Numbered from the stretch's first letter, positions 43,501 to 54,730 are shown. The stretch is DNA of 64,000 nucleotides from Capsaspora owczarzaki ATCC 30864 (GCF_000151315.2 NW_011887295.1:1419387-1483386), one strand, 5' to 3'. Notes: generated by a model not told the origin, from the sequence alone. Numbers and translations: made by a program.

Positions 43501-45862
43501 ACGACTGACGCCGCCGAGCTTTACGCTCGTGTCGCTCTTCCGACTTGCGCTGTCAACCCCGCGAGCCGTCTTCCGTGCAAGTCAGCAGTTGGGTGTGCTT
43601 GTCCATGAGGCGTGGTACCGCGTTCGCAATCCCGTCATCTACAGCGGCAACGGCGCATCGCGCTCCCCGTCCTCCTCGTTTTCGGTCGCAGCAAGCTCCG
43701 TATCGCCGACCACGTCGAGCACATCACTCCAAACCCTCGCAGGTGCTGCACCTACCAGCCTACCCAACAAGATTGATCTGGAACACACCTTTTCGCGCCT
43801 CGCAGGTCTGCGTGCCCACCGATCCCCGCTTCTACTGCATGGCTCGCACATCACATCGGCGCTCATCAATTCCATGGAGAATAACCCCGTCGTGGCTGCA
43901 TTTGGTGCGCTCAAACACGTGGAATATTGCCTTCAACATGGCCTGCCAATCCACCCGCTCGTGTTTGAGTGGGACATTTTCCTGTCCCCGAAACTGCTCA
44001 GCAAGTGGCGGCGCTTGTACAAGACGCAGTCGCAAGTGCAGTCTGCCGCTTCGAGCAATCCATCTTGCATTCCTTCCCCAGCACACGCGCGGTCGGGAGA
44101 GTCTGGACCTGCAACTGTGGCAGCTGGAGTTCAAGACACCCACACTGGCGGCGGCTTCGATCCTGCCTCCTCCGTAGTGGCCCCTGTGGCAAGCTCGGCT
44201 TCGGCGGATATTGCAGTGCACGAGGTGTCTGTCGGGCAAGTTCCATTGAGTCTGAGTCCCGCTCCAAGTCCCATGCGGCCGTTCGCGTCTGGTGGTGCTC
44301 AGCCCATCCCGTCCGCCCAGTTGGATGGGTTTGCCCTCGATGCCGCTGCCGCGCCAGCGTTGCTCGATCCAGTTGGAGCGGCCACAGATTTCGAGGCAGT
44401 GCTCGAGACAGCCATCGCCCACGGCAATGTCGTTCAGTCCCTGCTTGAGCTCGTGGGCTACCCGCAGTATGAAAACGTTCTGCGTGCACCCAAGACCTCG
44501 ATGGGAGGTGTGTCGGCGAAAGAGTGGCTCGTCTTGTTTGCCGAGGCGCTCAGGCTGGCGCAGGTGATTGTGGCGCCGCCCGGCAAAGCGTCAGCACCAG
44601 CACCAGTACCAGTACCAGCACCAGCAGACGAGAATGCAAGCACTGCTAGTGATCCCATGTCCGTGGCTACTGCTCTGCGCATCATCCACGATTTGTCCCA
44701 GGGCAAGCTGCGTGGAAGAGCGCCCAGAGGTCGTGTCGCCGCCCTAGATCGTGCTGGTCAAGGCTCCAACCCGTGGGTCCAGTCGACCTCCTCCATCCCG
44801 TTGTCCATTGCTCTCGACATCAAGTCCCGCGGATTGACGCCTCAAATGGTCTGCGACTATGTGCGATCCCTCAATCAGATTGGCATTCACGTCGCCGCGG
44901 TCGGCTCGTTCAACGCAAAAGAGATTGAAGGTGTCGGGCGAACATTGGGTCGACAGCATGTTCGAGTGCCCGTTTCAGACACGGAGTCGCACTTGACAGA
45001 GACCCCGCCGCCTCTGGATGTCATCTTTTACCATTTTGTCGGCAACGTTCAAGAGGCGTGCCTCACAGGGCGCCTGAAACGTGGCGATCACGCCCTGTTC
45101 AACGGCGGCTCCTTGCTGCGCCACAACCCCTTCCCCGCTCTGGAGCGTCCCTTCACGAGCAGCAGCTCTTCCTATGGACAAATGCCCAACAGCCATGCCG
45201 ACATGCCATTTGACGCGCGAATGGCCGAGTACGACCACCTGAACTTTGTGCCCGACCTTGCCGTGATTGACGGACTGCGCGCTCTCAAGGCTCAGGTTGC
45301 TATTCACCTGGGCATGTACATTCAAGAGACGGTGGCGCACCACGACGCCATTGCCGCGCTTGTTTTGTTGTGCAACAAGGAGCCTGCGCTCTTTGATCTC
45401 GGGTTTGCGTTTGGCGGTCTTGATGACTCGGCTGCTGGAAACATTCTCACGGGCGGCACTTTTGCAACCGTGACTGCAGCTGTGAGTCGCGCCTTGTCCC
45501 GCTCTTCGTCGTTTGCAGGCCGTGGACCCGCCGGCGCTCCCTATTCACCGGCACAGAGTGTCCGCAACTCGATGATCAGCACTGGCTCGGACCAGTTGCG
45601 GCACGACCGACCACGATCTGGCACGTTTGATGCCGGATTGACTGCTTCTGGGGCACCGCAGCGGTCTCACTTGGATCGCTCGCGCTCTGCCTCGTCATCT
45701 GCCTCGTATTCTCAAGATTCATCGAGTACCAGCTTGAGTCCTAGTTCAAGCGGTAGTGCGAGCACCAGCAGCGCCAGCAGCAGCGCGAGTGCCGCTGACG
45801 CCACAGCGATGGGAACTGGCAAGCAATCCCTGCTTGGCAAGCCGTGGAAGCTGACCCAGTAG
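40536..45862 (+). CDS. Large multi-pass membrane protein of unknown family
   Basis: Five exons (40536-40895, 41040-41729, 41835-42214, 42312-43172, 43234-45862) splice in frame to 1639 residues. The N-terminus (MLWLIVALSFASTWFGVRLL) is a signal peptide or anchor. After a Thr/Ser-rich stretch and a soluble region, about residues 475-640 contain several hydrophobic segments (IVYLAGLIAFC, IITISATYLIVSVGVL, MLAVSTMVSVAVLVMLV), so it probably spans a membrane several times. The long C-terminal half is mostly soluble, with Ser/Pro linkers and folded-looking segments such as EYCLQHGLPIHPLVFEWDIF, SLNQIGIHVAAVGSF and VIFYHFVGNVQEACLTG. It ends in a Ser-rich tail. I do not recognise the family. The gene model is strong; the function is unknown. 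Confidence 0.85.
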
Positions 45863-45985
45863 AGCCTCTTGCGTGCGGCATCTTTTGGGGTCCTTTTTCT
45901 CGTTATCGTTCTCGGTCGTTTGTTTCAATTCTCAGCAAGTCAGATTTTTTGTTGTTTTCGTTTGTTTTTCGGTTTTTGCTGTTTT

Positions 45986-46051
45986 GTTTTGTTGTTTGTT
46001 TGTTTGTTTGTTTGTTTGTTTGTTTGTTTGTTTGTTTGTTTGTTTGTTTGT
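45986..46051. repeat. (GTTT)n microsatellite
   Basis: About 16 uninterrupted GTTT units just 3' of the large membrane-protein gene. Confidence 0.95.
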
Positions 46052-46169
46052 TTTTTGTTTGTTTTTCTTGTGTGAATTTTACCATTGTTCGAGTCTAATG
46101 TTCAGCATTTCATGTCAATGCTTTGACATTTTTGTTGCTTTTTTTGGTGCCAAAATAGCAAGCAAAAAG

Positions 46170-46345
46170 AATAGCAGGAGCAAGCCCGCTAGATCTTTGC
46201 TTGGCATGAAAGTCAGCGGCCAAAAGCACATTGTCCGTCTTGAGATCCAAGTGGAACAGCGGCTGACGCGGAATGGCAGTCTGCACAAAGTTCATAGCGT
46301 TTGCAATATCAGTCGCAATGTTTCGGCGTTGAACCCAATTCAATC
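46170..46345 (-). pseudogene. Fragment of a TKL kinase gene related to the ROCO kinase
   Basis: The minus strand encodes a catalytic-loop segment (NWVQRRNIATDIANAM, FVQTAIPRQPLFHLDLKTDN, VLLAADFHAK). It aligns nearly residue for residue with the ROCO kinase at 13880-14020 (WPQRQRIATEIASAM, FVQTAISRQPLFHLDLKTDN, VLLDAHFTAK). Similarity stops where DFG should follow. No N-lobe, activation segment or C-lobe is found nearby. An AG preceded by TTATTC abuts the start, so the piece could derive from an exon. It is a short duplicated remnant of a kinase of this family, not a working gene. Confidence 0.8.
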
Positions 46346-46571
46346 TGAATAATTTGGAAAAGCAGAACCAGAAAAACAGAGTGAATCGAGTGATGGTTGC
46401 TTGGGTGAATATTCCGAAAAGTAAAACCGAATTGCCAACTTTCAATAGGCCGGCATCCAGCAATATGAACAGAATCAACAAAACACTAAAATTCTCAGAC
46501 ATGGATGACGCAGTCCCTGTTTTTTGTTTTCGTTCAATTCTTGCTTTGATACAATTTATCTTGCTGTGAGG

Positions 46572-47336
46572 ATGGATAGCACCAGTGCCGCTACAAAGAC
46601 AATCACACGCGCCGAGTGGCAGACGATGCTCGACTCGGTGTCTGTCAGCAAGAGCAGCCTGAATCGCTTGGTGATGAACTACCTGGTCATTGAAGGGTAC
46701 AAGGACGCCGCCGAGCGCTTTGCCTCCGAGTGCGGCGAGACCCCGACGGTCGACCTGTCCAGCATTGAGGACCGCATGTGCATCAGAACCGCAGTGCAGC
46801 GGGGCGCCATTGAGGAGGCGATCGAGCTCGTGAACGACCTCAACCCGGACATTCTGGATACAAACCCAAAGCTGTGCTTCCAGCTGCAGCTCCAGCGGCT
46901 GATTGAGCTCATCCGCGCTGGCCAGATTGACGAGGCGCTTGCGTTTGCCCAGAGCGAGCTCGCCCCGCGCGGTGAGGAGCAGCCGCAGTTCTTGGAGGAG
47001 CTCGAGAAGGCGCTCGCGTTGCTGGCGTTCGACAACCAGCGCACGTCGCCCGTCGGACACTTGCTCGACCTCGCACAGAGACAGAAGACGGCGAGTGCGC
47101 TCAACGCTGCCATCCTGGCGAGCCAGAACCAGGAACGCGACCCGAAGCTGCCAAGCTTGCTCAAAATGCTCGCCTGGGCGCAGACACAGCTGGATGACCG
47201 GACAAAGTACCCCCGCATTAACGACGTTGTGACGGGTGCACTGCAAGATCCAGAAGAGTCTGCCACGTCCGGATCTTCTGCTTCGGGCTCGGGCGCCGCG
47301 GGCACATCGAATGGCTCGGTTCCGATGCGAATCTAA
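46572..47336 (+). CDS. GID8: GID8/TWA1, CTLH ubiquitin-ligase scaffold subunit
   Basis: A scaffold subunit of the GID/CTLH E3 ubiquitin ligase, cytosolic and nuclear. It is a single exon of 254 residues (human GID8 228), starting MDSTSAATKTITRAEW. In order: LisH (about 30-60, SSLNRLVMNYLVIEGYKDAA), CTLH (about 70-125, RTAVQRGAIEEAIELV, NDLNPDILDTN, LIELIRAGQIDEAL) and CRA (about 130-225, [35 protein letters not shown]). A Ser/Gly tail is the only extra part. It converges on the ferredoxin gene (204 bp between stops). Confidence 0.95.
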   Translation: MDSTSAATKTITRAEWQTMLDSVSVSKSSLNRLVMNYLVIEGYKDAAERFASECGETPTVDLSSIEDRMCIRTAVQRGAIEEAIELVNDLNPDILDTNPKLCFQLQLQRLIELIRAGQIDEALAFAQSELAPRGEEQPQFLEELEKALALLAFDNQRTSPVGHLLDLAQRQKTASALNAAILASQNQERDPKLPSLLKMLAWAQTQLDDRTKYPRINDVVTGALQDPEESATSGSSASGSGAAGTSNGSVPMRI

Positions 47337-47540
47337 TCTCTCTTCTTTGATCCAACTTAACGTTGGTTTGGACTGTCGTGATTGGAAGGCGCATCTTCCT
47401 GAAAAAAAATGTGACAGCGGCCTTGTTTTCGTTGGTTGGGGTGATGGTGTGTTTTATTTTCGATTTGTTTCGGTGCTTGTTGTGTACAATAGAGGTTTTT
47501 TTCCGAGTTGCCACCTTTGGTGCTTCCCTCTCTGGCTGCC

Positions 47541-48645
47541 TCACTTGTCAGCCCGTCGCGCATCAAGCGCACCACCAGGAAGCTTGATATCCATCCCTTC
47601 GAGCGCTTTGGTGATGATCACTTGGCATCCAAGTCTCGATCTGCGCACACGCAAAGTCAAGTCATACAACAAGAATGAGTGAGCCAATAAAAAACACACA
47701 CACAAAGCGATGTGATTAGGGCATTCCCGGTCGCCAATGGTGCTATGAATGCTGCGTATGTGGTCGGAAAAGAGTACTGACGTGTTGGTGAGCCCAAACG
47801 CCAGATCGAGCATGTCGTTCTCCTCGTCCTCGGGCTCGGGAAGAAGCTGGTAGTATTGTTTTGGCAGGACAACATGACAGGTTGAGCAAGCAAGCGTGCC
47901 TTCGCATGCACCTATCGAAGGAACGAAGGGACGCACGACGGGACGGCGGCGGTGAATGAACAATCCAGCCTCCAGAAGACACGAACAAAACAAAAGCAAA
48001 ACCACCTGACATGGACATGGACACTTGCAGAGGCATCGAGAGACGTACCTTCGAGATCAATGTTATTGGCATGCGCGAGATCCAGAATATTGTCGCCAAC
48101 ACTGGCCTTGACTGCAATGATTTCGTTGTGCTCGGTGATGAAGCGAACATTGACCCTGCGCAAAAAAAAAAAAAAAAAAACGAGAAGAGTCGATCGTTGA
48201 GCTCAAAACACCGTCCATCACAGGCATCGTCGTCTCATAGAGCAAATGATGATCGTCCATTGCAACACATTTGACTGTGGCCGTACTTGTCTGAGGCTGC
48301 CGCTGTGGACTGTGCCCGCGCACTGCTCAGAGCGCCAGTCAGTCCACCGGCCAGCACTCGCTCTGCGGCATTGCTTGAGACTGCAGCAGCAGTGATTGTC
48401 TGTCGTGCGCTGGGGTGGCTGGATCCGCTCGGTGTGAGATGTCTTGGCTTGAGCAGGTGGATGCGTCGCACGTGCAGCAGCGGAGCGCATCTCAAAGCAA
48501 GAGCGGATGCCGGTGATGAGAATGACGATGATGGGGATGATGACAGTGCTTCCATCACTGTCGAGGATGAGATGGTCGACTTGGACGCAGAATGGACGAG
48601 CGACTGGCTCAGGCGGCCACTGGCGAGCGCGAAACGAGCTTGCAT
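47541..48645 (-). CDS. FDX: Mitochondrial [2Fe-2S] ferredoxin (adrenodoxin type)
   Basis: Electron carrier of the mitochondrial matrix, used in Fe-S cluster assembly, haem A or steroid synthesis depending on paralogue. Exons 48287-48645, 48049-48155, 47782-47911 and 47541-47640 give 231 residues. The first ~115 residues are a Ser/Ala/Arg-rich presequence. The ferredoxin fold follows: VNVRFITEHNEIIAVKASVGDNILDLAHANNIDLEG, shown here as consecutive short segments (VNVRFITEHN, EIIAVKASVG, DNILDLAHAN). Then come the cluster ligands Cys158, Cys164 and Cys167 (ACEGTLACSTCH) and Cys204 (TSRLGCQV). It is divergent from TrpRS. Whether it is FDX1- or FDX2-like was not decided. Confidence 0.93.
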
Positions 48646-49454
48646 GATTTGGAAGACTGGCTTCCCGGCGAATTTTGGTGTGTTGTTCGCATTGAAACTT
48701 TGGACATGTAATGCTCTGTGTTGGAATTGTCTGGGGGCACTTTTAGCCTGGCGAGTGTGCTCTCGGTGTTGGTGAAATCATCATGAACAATCCGCGCCAG
48801 ACGCCTTTGTTTGGGTCGCCCCCCAAGAGTGCTTCTGGCGACATGGTCGTCGGCTTTCGTGCAAGGTTGTTGCAAATATAACTTGCTAAACACTAGACTT
48901 TGTCGCGGCTGAGCAACGTGTCGTGATGAGTGGTTATCGCTGGCTTTCTGGTTGGCAAGCCTTCGGACCCTCAGAACTCGATCCACTTCTCATTGGTTGT
49001 CGTCCTTTCACAATAATACTGTATACTGGTGTTGCTAAGATAGTTTGTGACTGTAATAACGAAGCAGAGTCGGCGAATTCTGGTTGTGCCATTTGGCCGA
49101 GAAATTCATTGGTTTTGAATCTTTTTTGTTGCTGAACTGAAATTTTGTGCTTTGGATTTTGTTGACAGACCCTCAAACTTGCAAATGGCGATTATCGATG
49201 AATTTACAGTCGCCAATACATACTACATCGTATGTCTATGAGCACCGCATCGAGACACCGAATTTATGCAAAGCACTGACGACGTTCTTGACGAATGAAT
49301 TGGCCGGTCGCGACGGACTTTCACACCACTGCAAACACCCTTCAGATCCGTTCAGCTCTCATTACCACTGTCGTAACACTGATACACTGATACTTCGCTT
49401 GATTAAGCATGCCACGATGCTCAGTCTGCCATTGCTCGAATCCCACCGAAAATC
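48646..49454. promoter_or_regulatory. Divergent upstream region of ferredoxin and TrpRS
   Basis: 809 bp between start codons, with no credible gene. A tRNA B-box-like GCTCGAATCCC at 49434 has no matching cloverleaf. Nothing else specific is seen. Confidence 0.5.
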
Positions 49455-51137
49455 ATGATGACATTGCCAAGACTCCAGCAGCACATGCGATCAGGCTACT
49501 CGACCGCACACTCGCTCGTCAGAGCATCGCATCGAGATTTCGCATCCACATCCAGCCCTCAGCGGGCAGCCGCAGCGAGCGAGCACGCGACGCCGGCGTC
49601 GTTCATCGTGGCGAACGCTCAGCCAAGGATTGTGTCGGGAATCCAGCCAACTGGCGGCGTCCCGCACCTTGGAAACTATCTGGGTGCGATCAAGAGCTGG
49701 GTGCAGCTGCAGGATCCAGCCATCCAGGCGCAACGCATGCGCGGCTCAACCTCAGATGGCCAACGTTCCGAGCCGAGTGGTTCAGCCAGTCACTCTGTCA
49801 GCGCAGTCTCGTCCCAGCCAAGCAATCCAAGCAATAGTGCTGTGGATGTGCTCTACATGATTGTCGATCTTCACGCCCTCACCGTCGCGCCCGAGAAGGC
49901 AGTGCTTCGGCGAAACATTACCGACATGACCATCGCGCTTCTCGCGTGCGGCATCAACCCTGCCAAATCTGTGCTTTTCCAGCAATCAAAGGTAACAGCA
50001 AACATGCCAGAGTCTGGAGGTGGAAAGTTGCCACTGGGCTGAAGTGGAACTTGCAGTTTGCAGTACCTTCCAACCAAAATTCGAGCGAATGTTTTCATTG
50101 TTTTCAGGTATCTGGCCATTCAGAGTTGATGTGGCTGCTGGGATGCATCACGTCCAATTCCTGGCTGTCTCGTATGACACAGTGGAAGGTATAGTCGAGT
50201 GCGAGTGCTTGTGTGAACGACACATCGAACGCCAGAGAGAAATTTTAGTTCTGACAACCTCCGGTTGTGTATTCAGGCCAAAAAGCAGCAACTGCTCGCT
50301 TCCAAGTCACTCGACAAGCACGACTGGGGTCTTTACTCGTATCCCATTCTAATGGCAGCGGACGTGCTGCTCTATCGGCAAGATAAAAGTCGCTTGTTTG
50401 TTGGACCTCAAATCTCGAGAGAGGGCATTTGCTCACAAAAGCCTCTCATCCACTGCTCTTGAACACAGAGGCACACACGTGCCAGTAGGCGACGACCAGC
50501 AGCAACATCTCGAACTCGCATCAACCCTCGCAAACACCTTTAATCATGTTCACAAGTCCGCCTTCTTCCCGGCGCCTGTTCCCATGTACAGTACGTAGCA
50601 AACCGCCGAGTCTCAGTTTTTCTCAACATTCCACCGAGCTCATACTGACTGCCTGTGCTATTGTCGCAAATCGCAGATGACGCAAAGCGCATCATGAACC
50701 TCCGCAACCCCGTCAACAAGATGAGCAAGTCGGATGTGTCTGACGCGAGCCGCATCAACCTGACAGATTCGGACGACGACATTCGCAGCAAGCTCCGTCG
50801 AGCCTTGACAGACACGAACGAAAACAGCATTACCTTCGATCCCGAAAATCGGCCAGGTGTCGCAAACCTTCTCAGCATTGCAGCCGCCATCCGAGGCGAG
50901 ACTCCGCAGTCCATGGCCGAGCACTACACCAAGTCCAACCTCAACATGCGGGGGTTGAAAGACGCAGTCATGGAGCTTGTCATTGCTGAAGTCAAGCCGA
51001 TTCGAGAGAAAATCGCAGAGTTGCAAGCTGACGAGAAAGCCGTCCATCGCATTCTCGAAGAGGGTTCTCATCGTGCCAACGAGATGAGTCGAGGAACGCT
51101 CCAGGAGGTTCGCAAACTGGTTGGTCTTGATTTGTGA
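49455..51137 (+). CDS. WARS2: Tryptophanyl-tRNA synthetase, mitochondrial (bacterial type)
   Basis: Charges mitochondrial tRNA-Trp. Exons 49455-49991, 50108-50188, 50277-50377, 50469-50590 and 50677-51137 total 1302 nt (433 residues). The N-terminus is a Ser/Arg/Ala-rich presequence. Class I motifs are present: [18 protein letters not shown] (HIGH variant HLGN) and NKMSKS. Other hallmarks are [45 protein letters not shown] (split by an intron) and an [16 protein letters not shown]-terminal helix region. A low-complexity insert of about 50 residues follows the HLGN region. Intron 3 has a GC donor (CG|GCAAGA) instead of GT; its use restores the conserved RGTHVPVG. It converges on the complex I gene. 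Confidence 0.95.
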
Positions 51138-51378
51138 GCGCAGTAAACTTGACCAAACAAACAAACAAACAAACAAACAAAACAACTACAAAAACCCCCA
51201 ATCAAAAACACAACTGTGGAAGGCAGCCACAAAAACACAACGCAGATGTACATTTATAAAAATCACATGACACAGAACGAAAAGAACAAGGCACAGATAG
51301 GGAGAAAATTTCAGCGATGGCGGGGGAGTCCAGCAAGTCCGCTTAAGATTCTTCTCTACACAGATTTTGACTACCTAT

Positions 51379-52696
51379 TTAAAGATCTGCGCGAACACCA
51401 AAGCCGGGACCTGTTGGCTTCTCCTTGAGCGTTGTCAGGCCATCGACAGGCTCGCACGACTTGCGCAGCTTGCCAGTAGCGGGATCCTTTTGTGGGCCGG
51501 GCTTTGGCCGATCGCCTCGGCGGAATCCATCGAGAATTTGTTCGGTGGTCTCTGGAGTGAGGTCCTCCTGTGTGGCGACAATGGGAGCGTGAAGAACGAC
51601 GGCAACAGGAGCACAAGCAAAGTCAGAGGTTGATTGGAACTCAAAACACATGATATGCAAGATGCAATGACATACATAGAAATCGTCGTTGATCTGGATC
51701 ATGGGCGCGTTGACGCAGGCACCAAGGCACTCGACCTCGGTGAAGGTGAACAGACCGTCGCTAGTAGTGCCGCCAGGGTGGACGCCGAGGTTCTTCTGGA
51801 CGGCCTTCATGATCTTGTCCGAGCCGCAGCCGCCCAGCAAGCAAGGGGTCGTTGTGCACACTTGGACGTGGTACTTGCCGATCTTCTCTCTGTGAGCGGT
51901 TCCAAAGGGGGCAGGGGTTGGTGGCCAAAGTGAGTGAGAGACAGAATGAGAGATTGAGAAAGAGCTCGACGGGGCTGTTCCTTCCAGTCCAAATGTCCCA
52001 AGCCACACACACATCCACGTTGATCACATCCACCAATGCATCTCATGCTTGTCCTCATCTCTGCATTGCTCTTCCATCTCGCTCGGTTCGTTCAAAGTGA
52101 GCTTTGCTTTTGCGATCTCGCTCTTTTTCGTCCCTGTTCGTCTTCTTCTACCTCTTTGACTCCACTCACAGTCAGTCAACACTACACCCTCTGATAGACT
52201 GTGGTCTTGCCTTTCTGGAGTGTATGTCCTCTGTCCGCCCATCCTCCTTTCCCCTCTCTCTTGCTGATCGAATCTTCAAGCCAAAACTTTTTTTTTTTTT
52301 TTTTTTTTTTTTTGTATGGGAGTTGCATTACCGATTGAACATGGTGTAGAAGGAGGCCGTCTCGTAGACGCGGATGGGGGCCATGTCGAGCATCTTGGCG
52401 ACCGTGTTCATGGCTGAGAGGGGGAGCCAGCCGTGCTGTCGCTGGGCCAGATCGAGCAGCGGGATGGTCGCTGCAGCCTGGTGCTTTGGCGGGTAGATGG
52501 CAATGATCGAGGCAGCACGCGTGAGGTTTTCAGCGGTGAACTCGAACGGCTCGTCCTTGTACACGCCGGCATCGCGGTGCACAAACAGCTTGTCGGACAT
52601 CAGGCGCCGTGGCTGCTGCTGCTGCTGCGAGGCCGAGGTGCTGGGCGTGCGCACAGCCAGGCGCACCGAAGCGCGCGAAACGAGCGAGGCAAGCAT
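51379..52696 (-). CDS. NDUFV2: Complex I 24-kDa Fe-S subunit (NDUFV2)
   Basis: N-module subunit of mitochondrial NADH:ubiquinone oxidoreductase carrying the N1a [2Fe-2S] cluster. Exons 52332-52696, 51676-51889 and 51567-51379 give 255 residues. A short Arg/Ser presequence ([17 protein letters not shown]) precedes [36 protein letters not shown] and [13 protein letters not shown]. Cluster ligands are Cys133 and Cys138 (CTTTPC), and Cys176 and Cys180 (CLGAC). The C-terminus ([18 protein letters not shown]) is typical. Intron 1 contains a long T run just after exon 1 on the plus strand (52288-52313). Confidence 0.96.
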
Positions 52697-53011
52697 GGTT
52701 TGTGCTCAGAAAAATAGCAAGAAAAAACAAAGAGTGAAGAAGGAAGGTGTGCTTGGTATTTCCACAACAACATCAAGACATGAAAAATAATTCACTAGCC
52801 ACAGTTAAAAAAAAAAGCGATAGTAACATTGCTGCGGGGGAATTGGGCATCGTTTTGGATTGAACATCAAGAACTAACTCGGCTGGTGGAAACGACGCAG
52901 TGACGCGCTGAAACCGGCGCTTGCTGCTCATAATCAGAGCTTGGTTCAAGCGCACCAATTCGGAGGCACACGCGGAGGAGGTTCTCGTCAGAGAGGCACA
53001 GCGGAGGAAGT
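52697..53011. other. Spacer between NDUFV2 and the DUF4326 gene
   Basis: 315 bp with an A run at about 52807. No gene is seen. It contains the NDUFV2 promoter region. Confidence 0.6.
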
Positions 53012-53898
53012 TCAATCTTGATTCACCAACTCCATCAGAACGTCACTATGACAGGCAAGGGGATGGCACCTGCAGTGGATCATTCACACACACATTGCAC
53101 AAAACGAGATGCGTGAGTACTGACTGTTGCTCGTTTCCACAGAAGCCTTTCCATTTCCTGCAGAAAACCACGTTCTTACCAACATCCGAGGTTCTTGCCT
53201 CGTAACTCGGCTTTCGCGAGTTCGAGAAGACCAGGAGTGGTCAGCAAGTGCTCTCGATACATTTCGATGCGTCTCGCCCTCTCACCCTCGTGGTTGACCT
53301 TAAACGGATTGCCGAACGGGGTGTGCGGCGTCACGTAGGTCTTGCGACCGACGTACGCGTTGCTCGGATCTGCCAACCAGGTTTCGATCGTTGGGTACGT
53401 TGCTGTGCCAATCGTGCCCATGCCCCGCTTGAGATTTACAATCTGGAGCTTTTTGGTGGTAGTTGGCGACGCAGAAGGAGAGGCAGAGGAGCTAGCCAGA
53501 GTGGCGTTGTTCCCGCTCGAAGAAGCCGCCGCGGCAGATGTGCTTGCCGTCGCTGCGTTAGTAGTGGCGGGAGATGAGGTCAGGGCATCTCGCGAATTTT
53601 TCTGCGGCGCTGCAGAAGGCTGCTGGTGTTCCTTGGGCGCTGGCGGCGTTGATTGTGAAGCACCAACAATCTGAGCAAACGACTTGGGTGAAGACCAAGC
53701 ACCTGCCGTTCGCTGTGGAGCTGTTGCGGACGAAGATGTTTGCGCTGCAACAGGCAATACAGGTGCAGCTGCAGGATGTGCTGGCGCAGGAGCAGCCGCA
53801 ACAGCTGGTGGATTCACCGCTGCCGCTGGTGAATTCACCGCTGCCGCTGGAGGATTGGCGGGGCGGTTCTGAGAACGAGGTTTTCGTGATACTTGCAT
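53012..53898 (-). CDS. DUF4326 domain protein
   Basis: Exons 53180-53898 and 53012-53069 give 258 residues. The first ~150 are Ala/Pro/Ser/Thr-rich low complexity. The rest matches the DUF4326 pattern: an aromatic-glycine opening (YVGRKTYV), GNPFKVNHEGERARRIEMYR, LAKAELRGKNLGCWC and HPLACHSDVLMELV. The intron splits the Trp codon of LGCWC, and joining it restores the diagnostic CWCHPLxCHxDVL end, which confirms the model. The domain is common in bacteria and phages and patchy in eukaryotes. Its biochemical role is not established, so none is assigned. Horizontal acquisition is possible, but the gene has an intron and local composition. Confidence 0.85.
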
Positions 53899-54730
53899 GG
53901 CTGAGGACGTCTGAGCTGTAATTCTTCTGTCTTGGCGACGAGCTTTCAGTGCTGAAGAGTTGACAATGTATAAAATAATAACAAAAGGTGGACTGCGTTG
54001 TCTGATTTCTGAATCTTGGATTATGAAAAGGGCAATGTTACGTCACAGACCATTGATGAGGTCATCTCGCGTGCTTTTCGAACCCGGTCAGCCGCTTGGT
54101 ACTCTTTGATTCTCGAATAAGACTGACACACAATAGCATACTGCTTTGTTCGGAACGAACTTTCATGGCTGATTGATTGCCGAAGGAAATGAATATGAAA
54201 ATGGAAATGGAAATGGAAATGGCAGTCTGACTTTTATGTTTTTGTATGGCAGTCCCACTGAAGTTGGATGCGAAACGACCAACGAGCGCCCGAATGTGAC
54301 CGAATGCAACCCACTGCAGATTTTCAAGATGCGTTCGAGCTTGACTGGATTGCCGGCGTCTTGGACTCGACCAAGTGGATAGGCGAGCGCAGGAGTCGTT
54401 GAAGCGAGGCGATCTCTGCCTTTTCCTCGCGCAGCACAGCACAGCACAGCACGAGCAGCCAACAAGACCAAGCCACTACTACGACAAGTTTATGACAAGG
54501 TTGCGATTCGCTTCAGAGCATTGCAGACTGGCTGACTGACGGACTGCTGAAGCCGTTGATCCGACCGCATGGCAAAAGCACATGGTAAAGAAGGCTCTCC
54601 CCCCCTTCGCCCGCTTCCCCCCCCCCACTTGCCGACAATCCCAAACATACAACCTCCTATTTCTGCTTGCAAGCTGTTCAAATTGCCGTGGGCTGAACTT
54701 GCCAATTTCGGGAGGGAAACGAAAACTTTT
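53899..54730. other. Spacer with a (GGAAAT)n tract
   Basis: About 830 bp with no credible gene. It has an AAATGG hexamer repeat near 54190-54222 and a CAGCA tandem near 54433-54455. It includes the promoter of the DUF4326 gene. Confidence 0.55.

Larger units (their letters stand above)
45863..46571. other. Spacer with a (GTTT)n tract and a kinase fragment
   Basis: 700 bp between two plus-strand genes. It contains the (GTTT)n microsatellite, the reverse-strand kinase fragment, and the upstream region of GID8, which includes the 10-mer GAGTGAATCG at about 46379 that is also in the core of the dispersed repeat. Confidence 0.75.

Noticed and set aside
49370-49450. tRNA-like B box (GCTCGAATCCC) before TrpRS
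   Set aside because: No cloverleaf or A box; it overlaps the upstream region of a coding gene.
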